A stretch of 64,000 nt of DNA from Porphyra umbilicalis. Its lineage: Eukaryota; Rhodophyta; Bangiophyceae; Bangiales; Bangiaceae. The stretch lies in assembly GCA_002049455.2 (NCBI GenBank), contig KV918903.1, forward strand, positions 122,444 through 186,443, written 5' to 3'. The notes under the pieces are model-generated. The model was not told the DNA's origin and made no database searches. It was given only the letters and a program-made list of their open reading frames with translations. Below are positions 9,242-18,888 of the stretch, one piece after another (positions within the stretch are counted from its first letter, which is position 1; the number at the start of each line of letters is the position of its first letter). Both the position numbers and the translations under genes were made by a program.

Positions 9242-10441
9242 ATGGAAGAAACGCCGCCCGCTGCCACCACTGCGGAGAGAGCGGCTGCGTGCCTGTCCAC
9301 CTTGGCTGTGCCATCCGGGGCACGATGCAATAGTTTTGCATTGGCGAGGATAGAGAGGCGAAGCATATCCCCGCACACCGGTCTGGACCTCTTGTGCGCG
9401 ACACCTACGCCACAGGACGTATTTTGCACAACAGGCAAGTATGACCCCTTTGCATTCACAATGTCCAGGGCATGGATACATACGGCAGGCGAAGACACTG
9501 ATGACGAGGCAGATATAGACCCACTCACTCCGCCGCGCAGTCCTCGTGCGTCACACCAAAAAACCCGCCGTCGCCGACATGGTCGCTCATACCACGACAT
9601 TTTCGCCGTGCAGGCCATGCAAGCACAGCTAAAAACCCTCGACAAGCCAAATCGGGGCCCCGTTCCCCTCTTTGTAACACCATGCAGTCAATTGACGGGA
9701 CGCCGTCGACAAGGGCCACCGCCGACACGGCGACCGACACCCACCGCCCACCACCGTGCAGTCCTCCCCCGCTCACACGCCAACTGCCGAAATCGCCGAC
9801 AGGTGCGCCAGTCCCGGAGCCCGTACACAGTGTCGCCTCAGGCGTCGGACGCACAGCTGACGACATAAACTGCCGCCGACAGTTAGACCAAACCCGCCCA
9901 CTGAGGCCCCATGACGGCCTTGCCCGCACTGCCGACGACACACACAACCACCCACAGAGCGGCGCAGCCCCTCCTTCCAAGCTCCACGCAGGCATTTTGA
10001 ACAGAGCCGACGAACACCTATGCCGCAGACAAGGCGGCCCAAACCCCCACCCCCAGCCCCGCGCAGATGTCGTTTGCACAGGCGTCGACCAGCACCACCG
10101 CCGACGCGGCGCTTCAGACCCCTACCTCTACCCTCGCGCAGGCGTTTTTCACACAGGCTTCCAAGAGCACAGCCTCCGACCGAGGAACGCGGCCCTCACC
10201 CCCCAGGGCCGTGCAGACCATGCTAACAGAGCCGGCGACCAGCTCTGCCGCCGAAAAGGCGGCCCAAGACACCATCCCCAGCCCCGCACAGGCGTCTTCC
10301 ATACAGGCGACGACGACCGCCGGCGTCGACACGGTGGCCAAGAGCCCTATCCCCAGCCCCGCGCAGGCGTCGCCCGCAGAGCCGATTACAAGAACGGCGA
10401 CCAAGAGGGCGGCCCAGAGACCCCCGCCCTACGCCACGTAG
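9242..10441 (+). pseudogene. Decayed gene ending in 25-residue tandem repeats
   Basis: ATG 9242 opens a frame with a non-repetitive start, including MSRAWIHTAGEDTDDEADID and QKTRRRRHGRSYHDIF. From about 9680 it enters repeats of 25 codons with the pattern P-x-P-S-P-A-Q-A-S-x-x-Q-A. The repeat frame is +1 at 9682 and +2 from 10,061, so indels between units have shifted it. Stops (TAA, TAG, TGA) break the frame between 9866 and 9995. Codon-multiple periodicity is the main argument that it once coded. No family recognised. The 256 bp between the LTR at 8985 and this ATG holds nothing I can name. Confidence 0.4.
9680..10441 (+). repeat. 75-bp tandem repeat array, about 10 units
   Basis: The motif CCCCGCGCAG or a variant recurs at 9986, 10,061, 10,136, 10,211, 10,286 and 10,361, exactly 75 bp apart each time. 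Earlier, less regular units start near 9684, 9756 and 9824. Units share CCGCGCAGGCGTC and ACAGGCG but differ widely in between, so the array is old. Confidence 0.8.
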
Positions 10442-11599
10442 GCTTGTCTCCAGCAGCCAACGTCCGACGAGGTCGCCTACACAGGGGCGCAGTTCCCGCG
10501 CCACAGCACCGAACGAAATCGCGACGAGATGCAGATGTCATCGACGCCGCCGACGAGGCAGCCACGTACCCCCGGCGGCCCGCCGAGCCGACCATAGATG
10601 CCACGCTGCCAACCCTCCACGCCGCCGACACGTGGCTCATGTTCCGTGCGTTCCTTACCAAGGGCAGCTTTGTTTATTTTTTTTTTACCATGCTTTCCTG
10701 TACGTTTCCCAGCATAGTCATGCAAAAGACGAAAAGGACAAAGAACAACCAACAACTGCCATGGAGGTCACAACGAAAAGCGTTGGCAGCCGCACTCTTC
10801 TCTGCCACACTGCCGAGAACAGTGCGCGTCACGGTCTGCACGGCTCACCATCGGGAGCGAACCTGATGGTGACAAAGCGAGTCGCATGGTGCCCTGCAGG
10901 CGAGTTGGATGGCGGTGAGGGGGAGAGAAAGGTATCGCAACCAGGAAGGGGCGGTGCCAGACTAGCGTGAGCGCGACGGGTGGTTCGAGAAGTGGGTCAC
11001 ATGTGGTGCAGAGCGGACGAAGAGAGGGCGAGACATGAAACACACGCAAGTTCACGAAGGGGCACGACAGGCATGTTGTTGTGAGGACAGTCATCCAAAA
11101 GAAAATCAGCCACAAGACCCGTGTCTTTTTCATCAATGGAACATTGCAGGCATTACCGCAAAGAACATGCGTGGACGTGCGGCACCTCATACAGAAGACA
11201 AATGTGGTTGCAGGCGCAGCACGCTGGTGCAACGAGCTCGTGAGGCTTGAGAAACGATGAAACTCCTCGAGAACAGAAACAAAGCCGCAGAGCAAAACAC
11301 GAAAACAAGGAGCGACGGCAGTGTCGTCGGGAGGCAACCAAAAGAAGAAGCAGAACAGGGGCACAAAGTGGGGTGGAGGCAGTAGGTTAAGAGGCGCGGG
11401 CGGGGGGCCGCCAGCGTGTGCATAAAACAAACAGCACGATGGTCGCATCGAAGAAAACCGCACCCACCGGGCTGTGCGGGCTCGGAGCGCCTCGGACGCG
11501 CCCCAGACAAGGATTGTAGGTGTGACGTGAACCGGCGCACGGGCGCACGGGTGGAAAGAAAAAAGTGCACGCAAGTAGATTGACGCACCGGAGGCAGTG
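10442..11599. other. Intergenic, no supported gene
   Basis: Holds a T-rich stretch at 10,670-10,688 and otherwise ordinary mixed sequence. A 268-codon minus-strand ORF (10,768-11,574) has hydrophobic stretches but no recognisable domain and no homologue elsewhere in the window, so I do not call it. Confidence 0.5.
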
Positions 11600-12128
11600 T
11601 GGGCTCACATACCCGTGGGCGGTGCTGGAAGCCGGCGGTGTGGCGCCCCAGTTGTGTGGCGCGCCGGCGGTGTGGTGCGCCGGCGAAATGGTGCGCCGGC
11701 GGTGTGGCGCAGGCACCGTGCGGGGCATGGGCGGTGCTCGTCGTGTGCTGTGTGCCGGCGGGCGCTGTGGGTACTGGGCCCAATAAGCACGTGTTCGCAC
11801 GGGCACCCTGGTGCATGGAAGATCGCGTGGTGTGGCGCGCTGGAGGTGTGGCGTGCCGGTGGTGTGGCGCGCCGGCGGTGTGGTGCGCCGGCAGTGTGGC
11901 GCGCTGGCGGTGCGGAGTGACGGTGGTGTGGCGCGCCGGTGGTGTGGCGCTCCGGTGCTGTGGTGCACCGGCGGTGTGATGCGCCGGCGGAGTGGTTCGC
12001 CAACCGTGTGGCGCAGGCACCGTGCGGGGCGTGGGCGGTGCTCGTCGTGTGCTGTGTGCCGGCGGGCGCTGTGGGTACTTGGCCCAATAAGCACATGTTC
12101 GCACGGGCACCCTGGTGCACGCACGGGC
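11600..12128. repeat. GC-rich minisatellite with a nested ~300-bp duplication
   Basis: Degenerate 16-18-bp units of the type GGTGTGGCGCGCCGGC run through 11,630-11,710 and 11,830-12,005. A unique-looking 110-bp stretch (from GGCGCAGGCACCGTGCGGGG to GGGCACCCTGGTGCA) occurs at about 11,707-11,816 and again at about 12,010-12,120. The whole block was therefore duplicated about 303 bp apart. Reading frames over it are repeat artefacts. Confidence 0.8.
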
Positions 12129-13050
12129 GCGCCTCCACACGGCTTGAAGGTGCACCGTGGGTGTGACACCGTGGAAAAATCGGACCCTCGGGCGCAGCGG
12201 CACCTCGGCGGGCCGGTGGTGTGGGAAATTCTGTACTCACGGGCAAATAAGCGCTCCGGCATCGCGGTGCGCGGGTGCGCCGGGGCAGTCAGCCGGCTGC
12301 ACGGCCGCCTGGGCGCTCTGGAAACCGGGCATATGGGCGCGTGGTGGCCGCCCGCCCAGGTGCTGAGATTTGGTACGCAAGTGGCCTGAGGGCGAGGCAG
12401 GCCAGCAGGTGTGCGTGGCTCCCCTTCCCACGCGGGTGTTTGGGTTGGGCCCGTCGTGGGGACGTCCTACGGACGCGAGGCACCAGGGTGGCACCCCGAG
12501 GTGGCGGAGGCGGCGGCGTCGCCGCAGCGGGCAGTGTGTGGCTTGGGCGATTCTGCCCCTCCGGCGGGGACACAGGCGCCACGGAACGCGGGGCAAGGTC
12601 ACCACCGGGTGGGGAAATGGGCCCACAGCGCGCCTCGCGCAAGCCCCGCAATTTTCTCCTGTGCGGCCCCAGTCGATGAGGCAGGTGTCGCGGCTGGAAC
12701 TAACCCTGGCACAGCGATCCAATTCTTGGTCGACATCGTTCGCAGACAGACTCTATCGGATGTCATGATCCGAATCTATCCAATTTCTGTCAAGTATGAG
12801 ATTCGAATAAGATCCTAGAATCGACTCAATCGGACTACAGTTATCTAAATCTGGATACTTGATATTGACACAAACTCGATCCGGAATGCATCTGAGATGA
12901 CTTCGAGTATATCGGAGTGCACAATTTAATTCTTTATTCTTAAGCCCCGGCTCATCATGTTAAATGGGTACCCGTTCGTTCGCAAGACAATGTAGGGCCC
13001 CGCGGTTCTATAACGCAGCTTCTTCTTTTTTTTCTTGCGGGCATCCACCA
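12129..13050. other. Intergenic, GC-rich then AT-richer, no supported gene
   Basis: 12,130-12,700 is GC-rich without a convincing gene. 12,760-12,960 is clearly more AT-rich (GATTCGAATAAGATCC, GATACTTGATATTGACAC) and may be a relic of another element, but I see no terminal repeats. Confidence 0.4.
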
Positions 13051-13054
13051 AGAT

Positions 13055-13340
13055 TCATTGGCCCGGGAGGATACCTTTGTTCTTTACGAAAACTCGTGCA
13101 TCAAACGTTTTCTTGTACAACGACTGCGTCTTGGGTAGCGTTTCACGTACCCGAGGGAGAATCTCCTTAAAGTTTTCAATGCACTTGACCTTGGTGTCCG
13201 CTGGCGACAGACATTTATCGCTGTCATGATGCGTGAACCGCTCGAAGGCCAGCGTGAAAATCCGCCCTGGCGAGACAAACGGAAAGGGGATCTCTTTTGT
13301 GCTGGTGTGCACTTGCGAGTTTTACGCAGTGCAGGAGGAT
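13055..13340 (-). pseudogene. Gypsy integrase C-terminal fragment
   Basis: The minus strand reads HTSTKEIPFPFV...ALAFERFT-like sequence. It matches in spacing and motif the G1 integrase segment at 40,548-40,808 (HSSTEQIPFAFVDPRRHTPM, then KRLTAGTD and Q-x-x-YKRAF). Only about 90 codons survive. It abuts a plus-strand copia at about 13,376, so this is a junction of two dead elements. Confidence 0.7.
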
Positions 13341-13390
13341 GTCAAGTGACTAAGCGCCTACACCCCGTGCACTCGGCCATAAGCACGCCA

Positions 13391-13888
13391 CTGTCAGAGC
13401 CGTCGCGTGGCGGTGCACTCTTTTTCGGAACCTTCACCGAAGACTTCTCCGGCTGGACAGACGTGGTTATCTTGCAAAAGCAGATCGATCTGCTCTTTGA
13501 GTACAAGAAGTGGCTGACGAAGGCCCAGCTGCACTCGAGAACCAAGATCAAGATCCCACGCTCCGACAATGGCGGCAAGTATGTGTCAGACGCATTCAAG
13601 GCTCTTCACGATGAGAGTGGCATGACGCACCAGACCACGGTGCCCGACACGACGCAGCAGAACGGGGCTGCTGAGCGGCTCATCCGAGTTCTCGTGGAGA
13701 TGGCTCGCACCATGATGCGACACAAGGACGTCGATCAGGATCTTAGGGCGGATGCCATCAAGACGGCGGTCTACATCAAGTACCGCGTCATTATCGGGGC
13801 ACTTCCCGTCCGCAGGACGCCTCATGAGCTATGGACCGGGAAAAAGCCCGACGTAAGCCACATGCGGATGTTTGGGTCAACATGCTGA
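13391..13888 (+). pseudogene. Copia-D integrase fragment
   Basis: Reads RSDNGGKYVSDAFKALHDES and, downstream, QQNGAAERLIRVLVEMARTM, the second Asp and the Glu of the D-35-E core. It then reads HELWTGKKPDVSHMRMFGST, the usual copia integrase C-terminal motif, and ends at a TGA where homologues have Trp. The first catalytic Asp lies upstream of the break. Confidence 0.85.
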
Positions 13889-14025
13889 GTGGTACTGCAC
13901 AAGACTCACATCGACGGAGAGCTTACCGACGAGGCGGCGAAGTGCTTCTTCTTAGGCTATTCCGACGGCAGTACGCGTGAAAGGTCAGCCTCGACGACGG
14001 AAAGGTCATCAAGGCACAAAGCTTC

Positions 14026-14860
14026 GTGTTAGCTGAGACGAACGTAAGCGAGGTCGCAGAAGTTGCGCTGGAGCTTCTCGGAGATGAGATTGTCGAAGTC
14101 GAGACGGGCTTGCGCTCTGCAAGCGACGGCGAAGACGTGAATGCTGACAATGACGACAAGGATGACAAGCAAGACGATGGATCTGACAAGTCCGCTGACG
14201 ACCATCAAGGTTGTGGCGGCTCTCAAGACACGCTCCGGCGTAGCGGCAGAGCGCGGCGACCACCTGTCGAGTACTGGCGCCCGGTGAGCTTGGTTGCTCA
14301 CGAGGCGCCCACGACGTACGTGGAAGACGTTCAAGGGCAAAAATCGGCTACGTGGCAGATTGCCATGGACGAGGAGATGGAGACCATCCGCAAGAACAAG
14401 ACTTGAGGCTTGACGGAACGCCCTACCAGTCGACGCGTGCTGAAGACGAAGTGGGTCGACAAGGTCGAGAACGAGGTTGACAAGAACGGGAAAAGCACGA
14501 CGCGGCACAAGTCGCGCCTGTGCTTCATGGGGAATCTGCAGATGAAGGGGCTTGACTGTAATAAGAGGTTTGTGCCGGTGGCCAAGTTCACAACCATCCG
14601 ATGAATCCTGGCGATGACGGCGGAGAACGTATGAGAGCTACATCAGATGGACTTCAAGACGGCACTTCTCGGCGTCGAATGACGAGGAGGTCTACATGGG
14701 GGAGCCAGACGGCTATGTCGATCCGACGTATCCTGACCAGGTGTAATGTCTCCTCCAAACGCTGTATGGTCTGAAGCAAGCCCCCAAGATGTGGTACGCC
14801 AAGCTCGTCGTCTTCCTCAAGTCGCAGGGGTTCGGTATCAGCAACCCGGAAGCATGCCTC
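14026..14860 (+). pseudogene. Copia-D linker and N-terminal reverse transcriptase
   Basis: Acidic Asp/Lys-rich linker (SASDGEDVNADNDDKDDKQD), then the RT start SRRVLKTKWVDKVENE and FVPVAKFTTIR. Stops interrupt it at about 14,404 (TGA, Trp expected) and 14,602. Frameshifts lie near 14,660-14,760, before LKQAPKMWYAKL-like sequence. It ends where the MITE begins. Confidence 0.8.
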
Positions 14861-14862
14861 TA

Positions 14863-15305
14863 TTGCTGATCTCCCAAGTCTGTCCTCATCGACAAGAAAC
14901 GGTTCCTGGCCGTACGGTTCTTGTGGAACTGGCCATCGATTGGTTTAACGCAGCCGTAAACAGTTGCTGAGCACGAATCTGAGACGTCCTATTGGCTCTC
15001 CCACCGCCACTTCCGTGCAGAACCGAGATCCTTCTTTTTCTCTCGATTTTCTTCCGATCCCTTTCGTATCAAGGGAGCAACCGGCCCGCAATCGTTGGGA
15101 TATCGAGATTTCCTGGGAGATACGCAGAAAAGTGCAAAAAAAAACGAAGGCGTCGATTGTGCGATTGGGGGCCGTACGGGCACACTCTCTAACGATTGGG
15201 CCGGACATGCACTGCTGTCGGACTGCTCGAACAATCGGAGATCTCCATTCATTGCCGTTCCACAACCGATCCGGGGCGATGAGGACAGAATTGGGGGATC
15301 AGCAA
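14863..15305. mobile_element. 443-bp MITE with TA target duplication (Tc1/mariner-like)
   Basis: The left end TTGCTGATCTCCCAAGTCTG and the reverse complement of the right end TTGCTGATCCCCCAATTCTG match, and the match continues as TCCTCATCG. This gives inverted ends of about 29 bp with two mismatches. The element is flanked by TA at 14,861-14,862 and 15,306-15,307. Removing it with one TA restores the copia sequence GCCTCTACCTCCTCATGGATG. The interior has no transposase. The TA duplication points to Tc1/mariner-type mobilisation. Confidence 0.85.
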
Positions 15306-16315
15306 TACCTCCTCATGGATGACAGCGAAATCATCATCCTCCTGGTGTACGTCGACGATTTCTTTTTAGTGGCATCAAGCCTGGAGGCGATTTACAAGAT
15401 TAAGGACGCTCTCGACAAGCGTTTTGAGATGAATGACCTGGTCGAGGCGAAGGTCCTCCTCGGGCTTCATACTAGACGTGACAAGGTATTGGGCACCCTC
15501 AAGCTGTCTCAGGGCAAGTACGCGGCGCACGTGCTGAAGAGATTCGGGATGGCGGAGTGCAACCCGATCGGAACGCCGCTGGGGGTGGGCATGCAGCTGA
15601 TCAAGGCAGACGAAAGCAACGAAGCGCTACCCTACTGCGAAGCCGTCGGCAGTCCAATGTAACTGATGGTCAGGACGCGTCTTGACCTCGCCTTCACCAT
15701 CGGGAAGCTGATTCGGTTTGTCTCGTGCTACGGAAAGGAGCATTGGGCCGCGATTAAGCGCGTTCTACGGTTTGGCAAGGGTTCGGTGGTTACCAAGCTG
15801 GTATTCGACAAGAACTCTTCCTATGTTGTTCAAGGCTTTAGTTGTGCCGACTGGCCGGGTCACCACGAGACGCGACGTTTTACGACGGGCTTCACCTTCA
15901 TCCTTGGCGGAGCAGCCGTCAGCTGGGGTTCTAAGTTGCAGAAGACGGTGGCGCTGTCGACGACGGCGGCCGCGTACATGGCTCTATAAGAGGCCACAAG
16001 AAAGCTGTGCGGCTCAAAAAGCTGGTGCAATGCGTGGCATCCCAAGGGCTGCGGAAAGCGATCTCGGGCGGGCCGAGCAACATCAAGGTCGACAACAGCG
16101 GGTGCATTGAATTCTCCAAGAACCCTGTCGAGCACAAGCGCTCAAAGCACATCGACATTCGCTACCACTTCGTGCGCGAGGCCATCACGACGGACAAGGT
16201 GACACTGGAGCATTGTGCAACGGCACACATGGTGGCTGACCCAATGACGATGGAGCTCGGCAAAGCCAACCACGACAAACATGTCGAGGCCATGGGGCTT
16301 CGCTGTAAAGCATAA
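15306..16315 (+). pseudogene. Copia-D reverse transcriptase (YVDD) and RNase H
   Basis: Resumes after the MITE with DDSEIIILLVYVDDFFLVAS, the RT active site, which is intact here. It continues through LGTLKLSQGKYAAHVLKRFG. A TAA at 15,660 and frame changes near 15,985 break it. RNase H motifs are SCADWPGHHETRRFTTGF and STTAAAYMALYEA-like. The C-terminus is [20 protein letters not shown]...ADPMTMELGKANHDKH, ending at 16,315. Confidence 0.85.
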
Positions 16316-16340
16316 CCGCCGCGGCAGCAGGCAAGAAGGA

Positions 16341-16758
16341 AGTTTGGACTGTGATGCTCGTCGCCGACTCCACTGGCGGTTCGCGGATGGATGATGGTCG
16401 CTGACCCCGATGGCACCGTTGATGGTACATGTGCAAGACGTGGTCAAGCTGCACACATTCGTGTTGGGTGATCTTAAAACGTTACTTTTGGCATGTTTTG
16501 CATGTGATCTTCGCTTGGCTCTAGTGGCTTTTGATTTGGTGAGTGATTCGATTTGGTGCCAGGGCGTGAGCGTCGGTGTGGGCGCGAGAGGAGCAAGCAC
16601 TTGTGCCGGTGGGGACTATTTTAGAGGTTCTCTCGGTTGAAAGAGGCAGGCGAACCTTCGGACGACCAACGAATCTCGTTCGCACACACAGACACAAGCT
16701 CAAGCCACTCAACCACTTTACCGTGGTATCACGACCCATATCCCCTCTGCGTTTCAAA
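16341..16758 (+). repeat. Copia-D 3' LTR (B type)
   Basis: Reverse complement of the 418-bp LTRs at 45,933-46,350 and 52,133-52,550, with clear divergence. It starts near GTTTGGACTGTGATGCTCG and ends near CTGCGTTTCAAAAA, so the terminal TG/CA is decayed. A purine-rich stretch GCAAGAAGGAAG precedes it as the polypurine tract. Confidence 0.8.
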
Positions 16759-17573
16759 AAGGCGTAACTCAACTTTTGTACCAAACCAAAACAAGACGGA
16801 CTTGTTGAACTTAAGCATCCTGAGCCTTCACTGAACTCGGTTTTTCTCGTCGCTGTCATCCGCACGCCGCACACAAGTTCTTCCCCAACGCCGGCGGCAA
16901 CACTTCCCCCCCCCCCTCCGCCAACGTCACATACCCCGCCGCCGCATACGCCGAGGAGGCGGCCGCGACGCGCGCCGCTGTTCACGCGATTGGCACCCAC
17001 CCCCCCCCCCCCAAAAGCGCCCCTCGACCTGCCCCGCCGCCGTCACCGCGGCCACGGTAACCGCCCGCGGCGAGACAAGCGCGGCAGCCGTCACCGCGCA
17101 TAGACCCGCTTGTGTGGCAACGCCTCGCAGGGCGCCGCAAGCGGCGGCGGCGTGCCGTCCCGCCCGGGCGCCGCTCGTCACGACCCCGCCAGCGAGGCGG
17201 TCGGTACCTCCCGCGCCGCCGAGTCGCCCCCCGCCCGCCGCCAGCGGCACGGTAAGCGCTTTGTCGAGTGCGGTGGCGGTCACATTGGTTAAGGCGTCGA
17301 GCGACGCGACGGTCGCGTCGCCGTCGGCGGCGCCGTCGACGGCCGTGGAGGCGTCGGCGACCGCGTCCGCTATGGCGGCTGTGGACAACACGTTTCCCGT
17401 GCGGCCGGGGACAAGGGTTCCCCACAACGCCGCGAGCACGGCGGGTACCGCTGCCGCAACCGCGACCGCGTCAACGCCGACGGCTGCAGCAAGGTCCGCC
17501 ATGACCGCCCGGCATGCGGCAGTGGCCGACGGCGCCACGGCGGCCGCGAGGCCGTCGGCCGTTGAGAGCGCGT
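16759..17573. other. Ala/Val-coding low-complexity block between two dead elements
   Basis: Long C runs (16,902-16,917 and 16,997-17,011), then GC-rich sequence open in two opposing frames: 157 codons on plus at 17,114-17,587, and 241 codons on minus ending at 16,927. Both are Ala-rich. The minus frame (AVADASTAVDGAADGDATVA) looks slightly more regular but runs into gypsy sequence at 17,574. I call no gene. Confidence 0.4.
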
Positions 17574-18888
17574 CCCGAATAAGGTGAGCACCGGGTCCAA
17601 GTGGGACAGGTGGGACTCGGCATCGACGAAAAAGATGATGCGGTCGTCTCACAAGACGAGCACATTCTGTTACTTGACGCCGGATAGGATCATGTCAATA
17701 GCCCGCGAGAATGTGGTATTGGCATTGAACACATCAAAGGGAAGAAGGGTACACTGGTTCGTCTGACAGTGGCAAGTGAATGCCGTATTCCGGCTTATCC
17801 TTCTCGGCTAGGGGGATTTGTTTGTACCCCGCGGTGCAACTCAACGTGGATAAGAACCGGGCGTCCTGAAGGAAGTCAAGGCAGTCGTTCATCCGGGGTA
17901 ATGAATACGAGTCGCGTACTGTGCGCTCGTTTAACTGCCGATAGTCGATGCAGAACCGGGGACTCCCGTCGGGTTCGGGAATGAGTACCACCGGGCTAGC
18001 CCATTCACTCTGGCTGGGCTCTGCAGCTTCGATCTTGAGCATTAGGTCGAATTGGGCCTTGATGAGTTTCCTAGTTCGGGGACCCATCCGGTAGGGGTTG
18101 AGCCGGACGGGCTTGGAGCCCGGCTTCAACTCGATCCTGTGCTCCGGGGCCCTGATGGAGCCTAGGTGCGCACTCCAGAGGGCTCGGTGCTTCTCCAGTA
18201 GGGCAAGCACTTGAGGCCGCAACCCCTGGGAAACATTCGGAGTATGGACGTGGGGCTCCTCCATAGGGTCTTTCGCGTCGGGCGCGGTTGTCGGACTGGG
18301 ACGGAGTGCAGACCAGTCCTCTCGGTATCTGGCGGCTACAGTACCGGAGTAGGCGGACATTTGCCCCATGACCATGCCCTTGGAGAATCGCTTACTTATG
18401 TTCCCCGTATGGGCTACCTCCGACCACCACGTATGGTTAGCGGTGCAGTCCATGGTGCCAGTTGCAACATGCGCGTGGTGGCGCTCATACAGTCGATGGC
18501 GCTGAGTGATGACCCCATTCCCTTGGAATGACGTCTGTTCTGGGACGTATTTCTGGGTTGGCGGGGGAAGGACCACATCTTGTGCCAGGCGCACCTCGGC
18601 GTCCGCCTGACCAGCGGCATCAGCCTTGCCGGGTTGGTCCGCCCTGGCATACGACACCGTCTTACCCCGACGGAGGATGGGGCGCTTTCATCCATTCAGT
18701 TACCGGATGTTCCCCTTGCGTCCGCAAATGTTGAGGACATTGACTTCAATGTAGTCGATTCCCAGGATTAGAGTGACCGACATGCCTCGCCTTACTCCAC
18801 ACGTGACTTTAGTGGAGTGAGTGGCGCCTCGCACCGTAAGAGTCACGGTGCCCGTGATGGGAAGGAGTCCCCCATTCACGTCAAATAA
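17574..18888 (-). pseudogene. G1' gypsy protease and reverse transcriptase fragment
   Basis: Homologous to 42,450-43,765 of the G1 element. The minus strand reads DVNGGLLPITGTVTLTVRG, then the pre-RT segment (RLYERHHAHVATGTMDCTAN; VLALLEKHRALWSAHLGSI), then RT motifs (PVVLIPEPDGSPRFCIDYRQ). The RT active site reads L-stop-D-D, with TGA in place of the residue before DD at about 17,650. It ends abruptly at about 17,574, where the rest of pol is lost. Confidence 0.85.

Larger units (their letters stand above)
13376..16758 (+). mobile_element. Copia-D: decayed copia of the Copia-B family, 5' truncated
   Basis: Begins inside the integrase (SEPSRGGALFFGTFTEDFSG) and runs through linker, RT and RNase H to a 3' LTR of the B type at about 16,341-16,758. 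LTR, PBS, gag and protease are missing at the 5' side, where it meets gypsy debris. It is interrupted by a MITE at 14,863-15,305. Confidence 0.9.

Noticed and set aside
10768-11574. 268-codon minus ORF with hydrophobic stretches
   Set aside because: No domain and no homologue in the window; hydrophobicity comes from T-rich codons; chance length is plausible.
11597-12389. Several long ORFs on both strands
   Set aside because: They are translations of the minisatellite and are open in most frames because the units rarely contain stops.
16927-17652. 241-codon Ala-rich minus ORF
   Set aside because: Enters gypsy RT sequence in the wrong frame and is matched by an equally open opposite frame.
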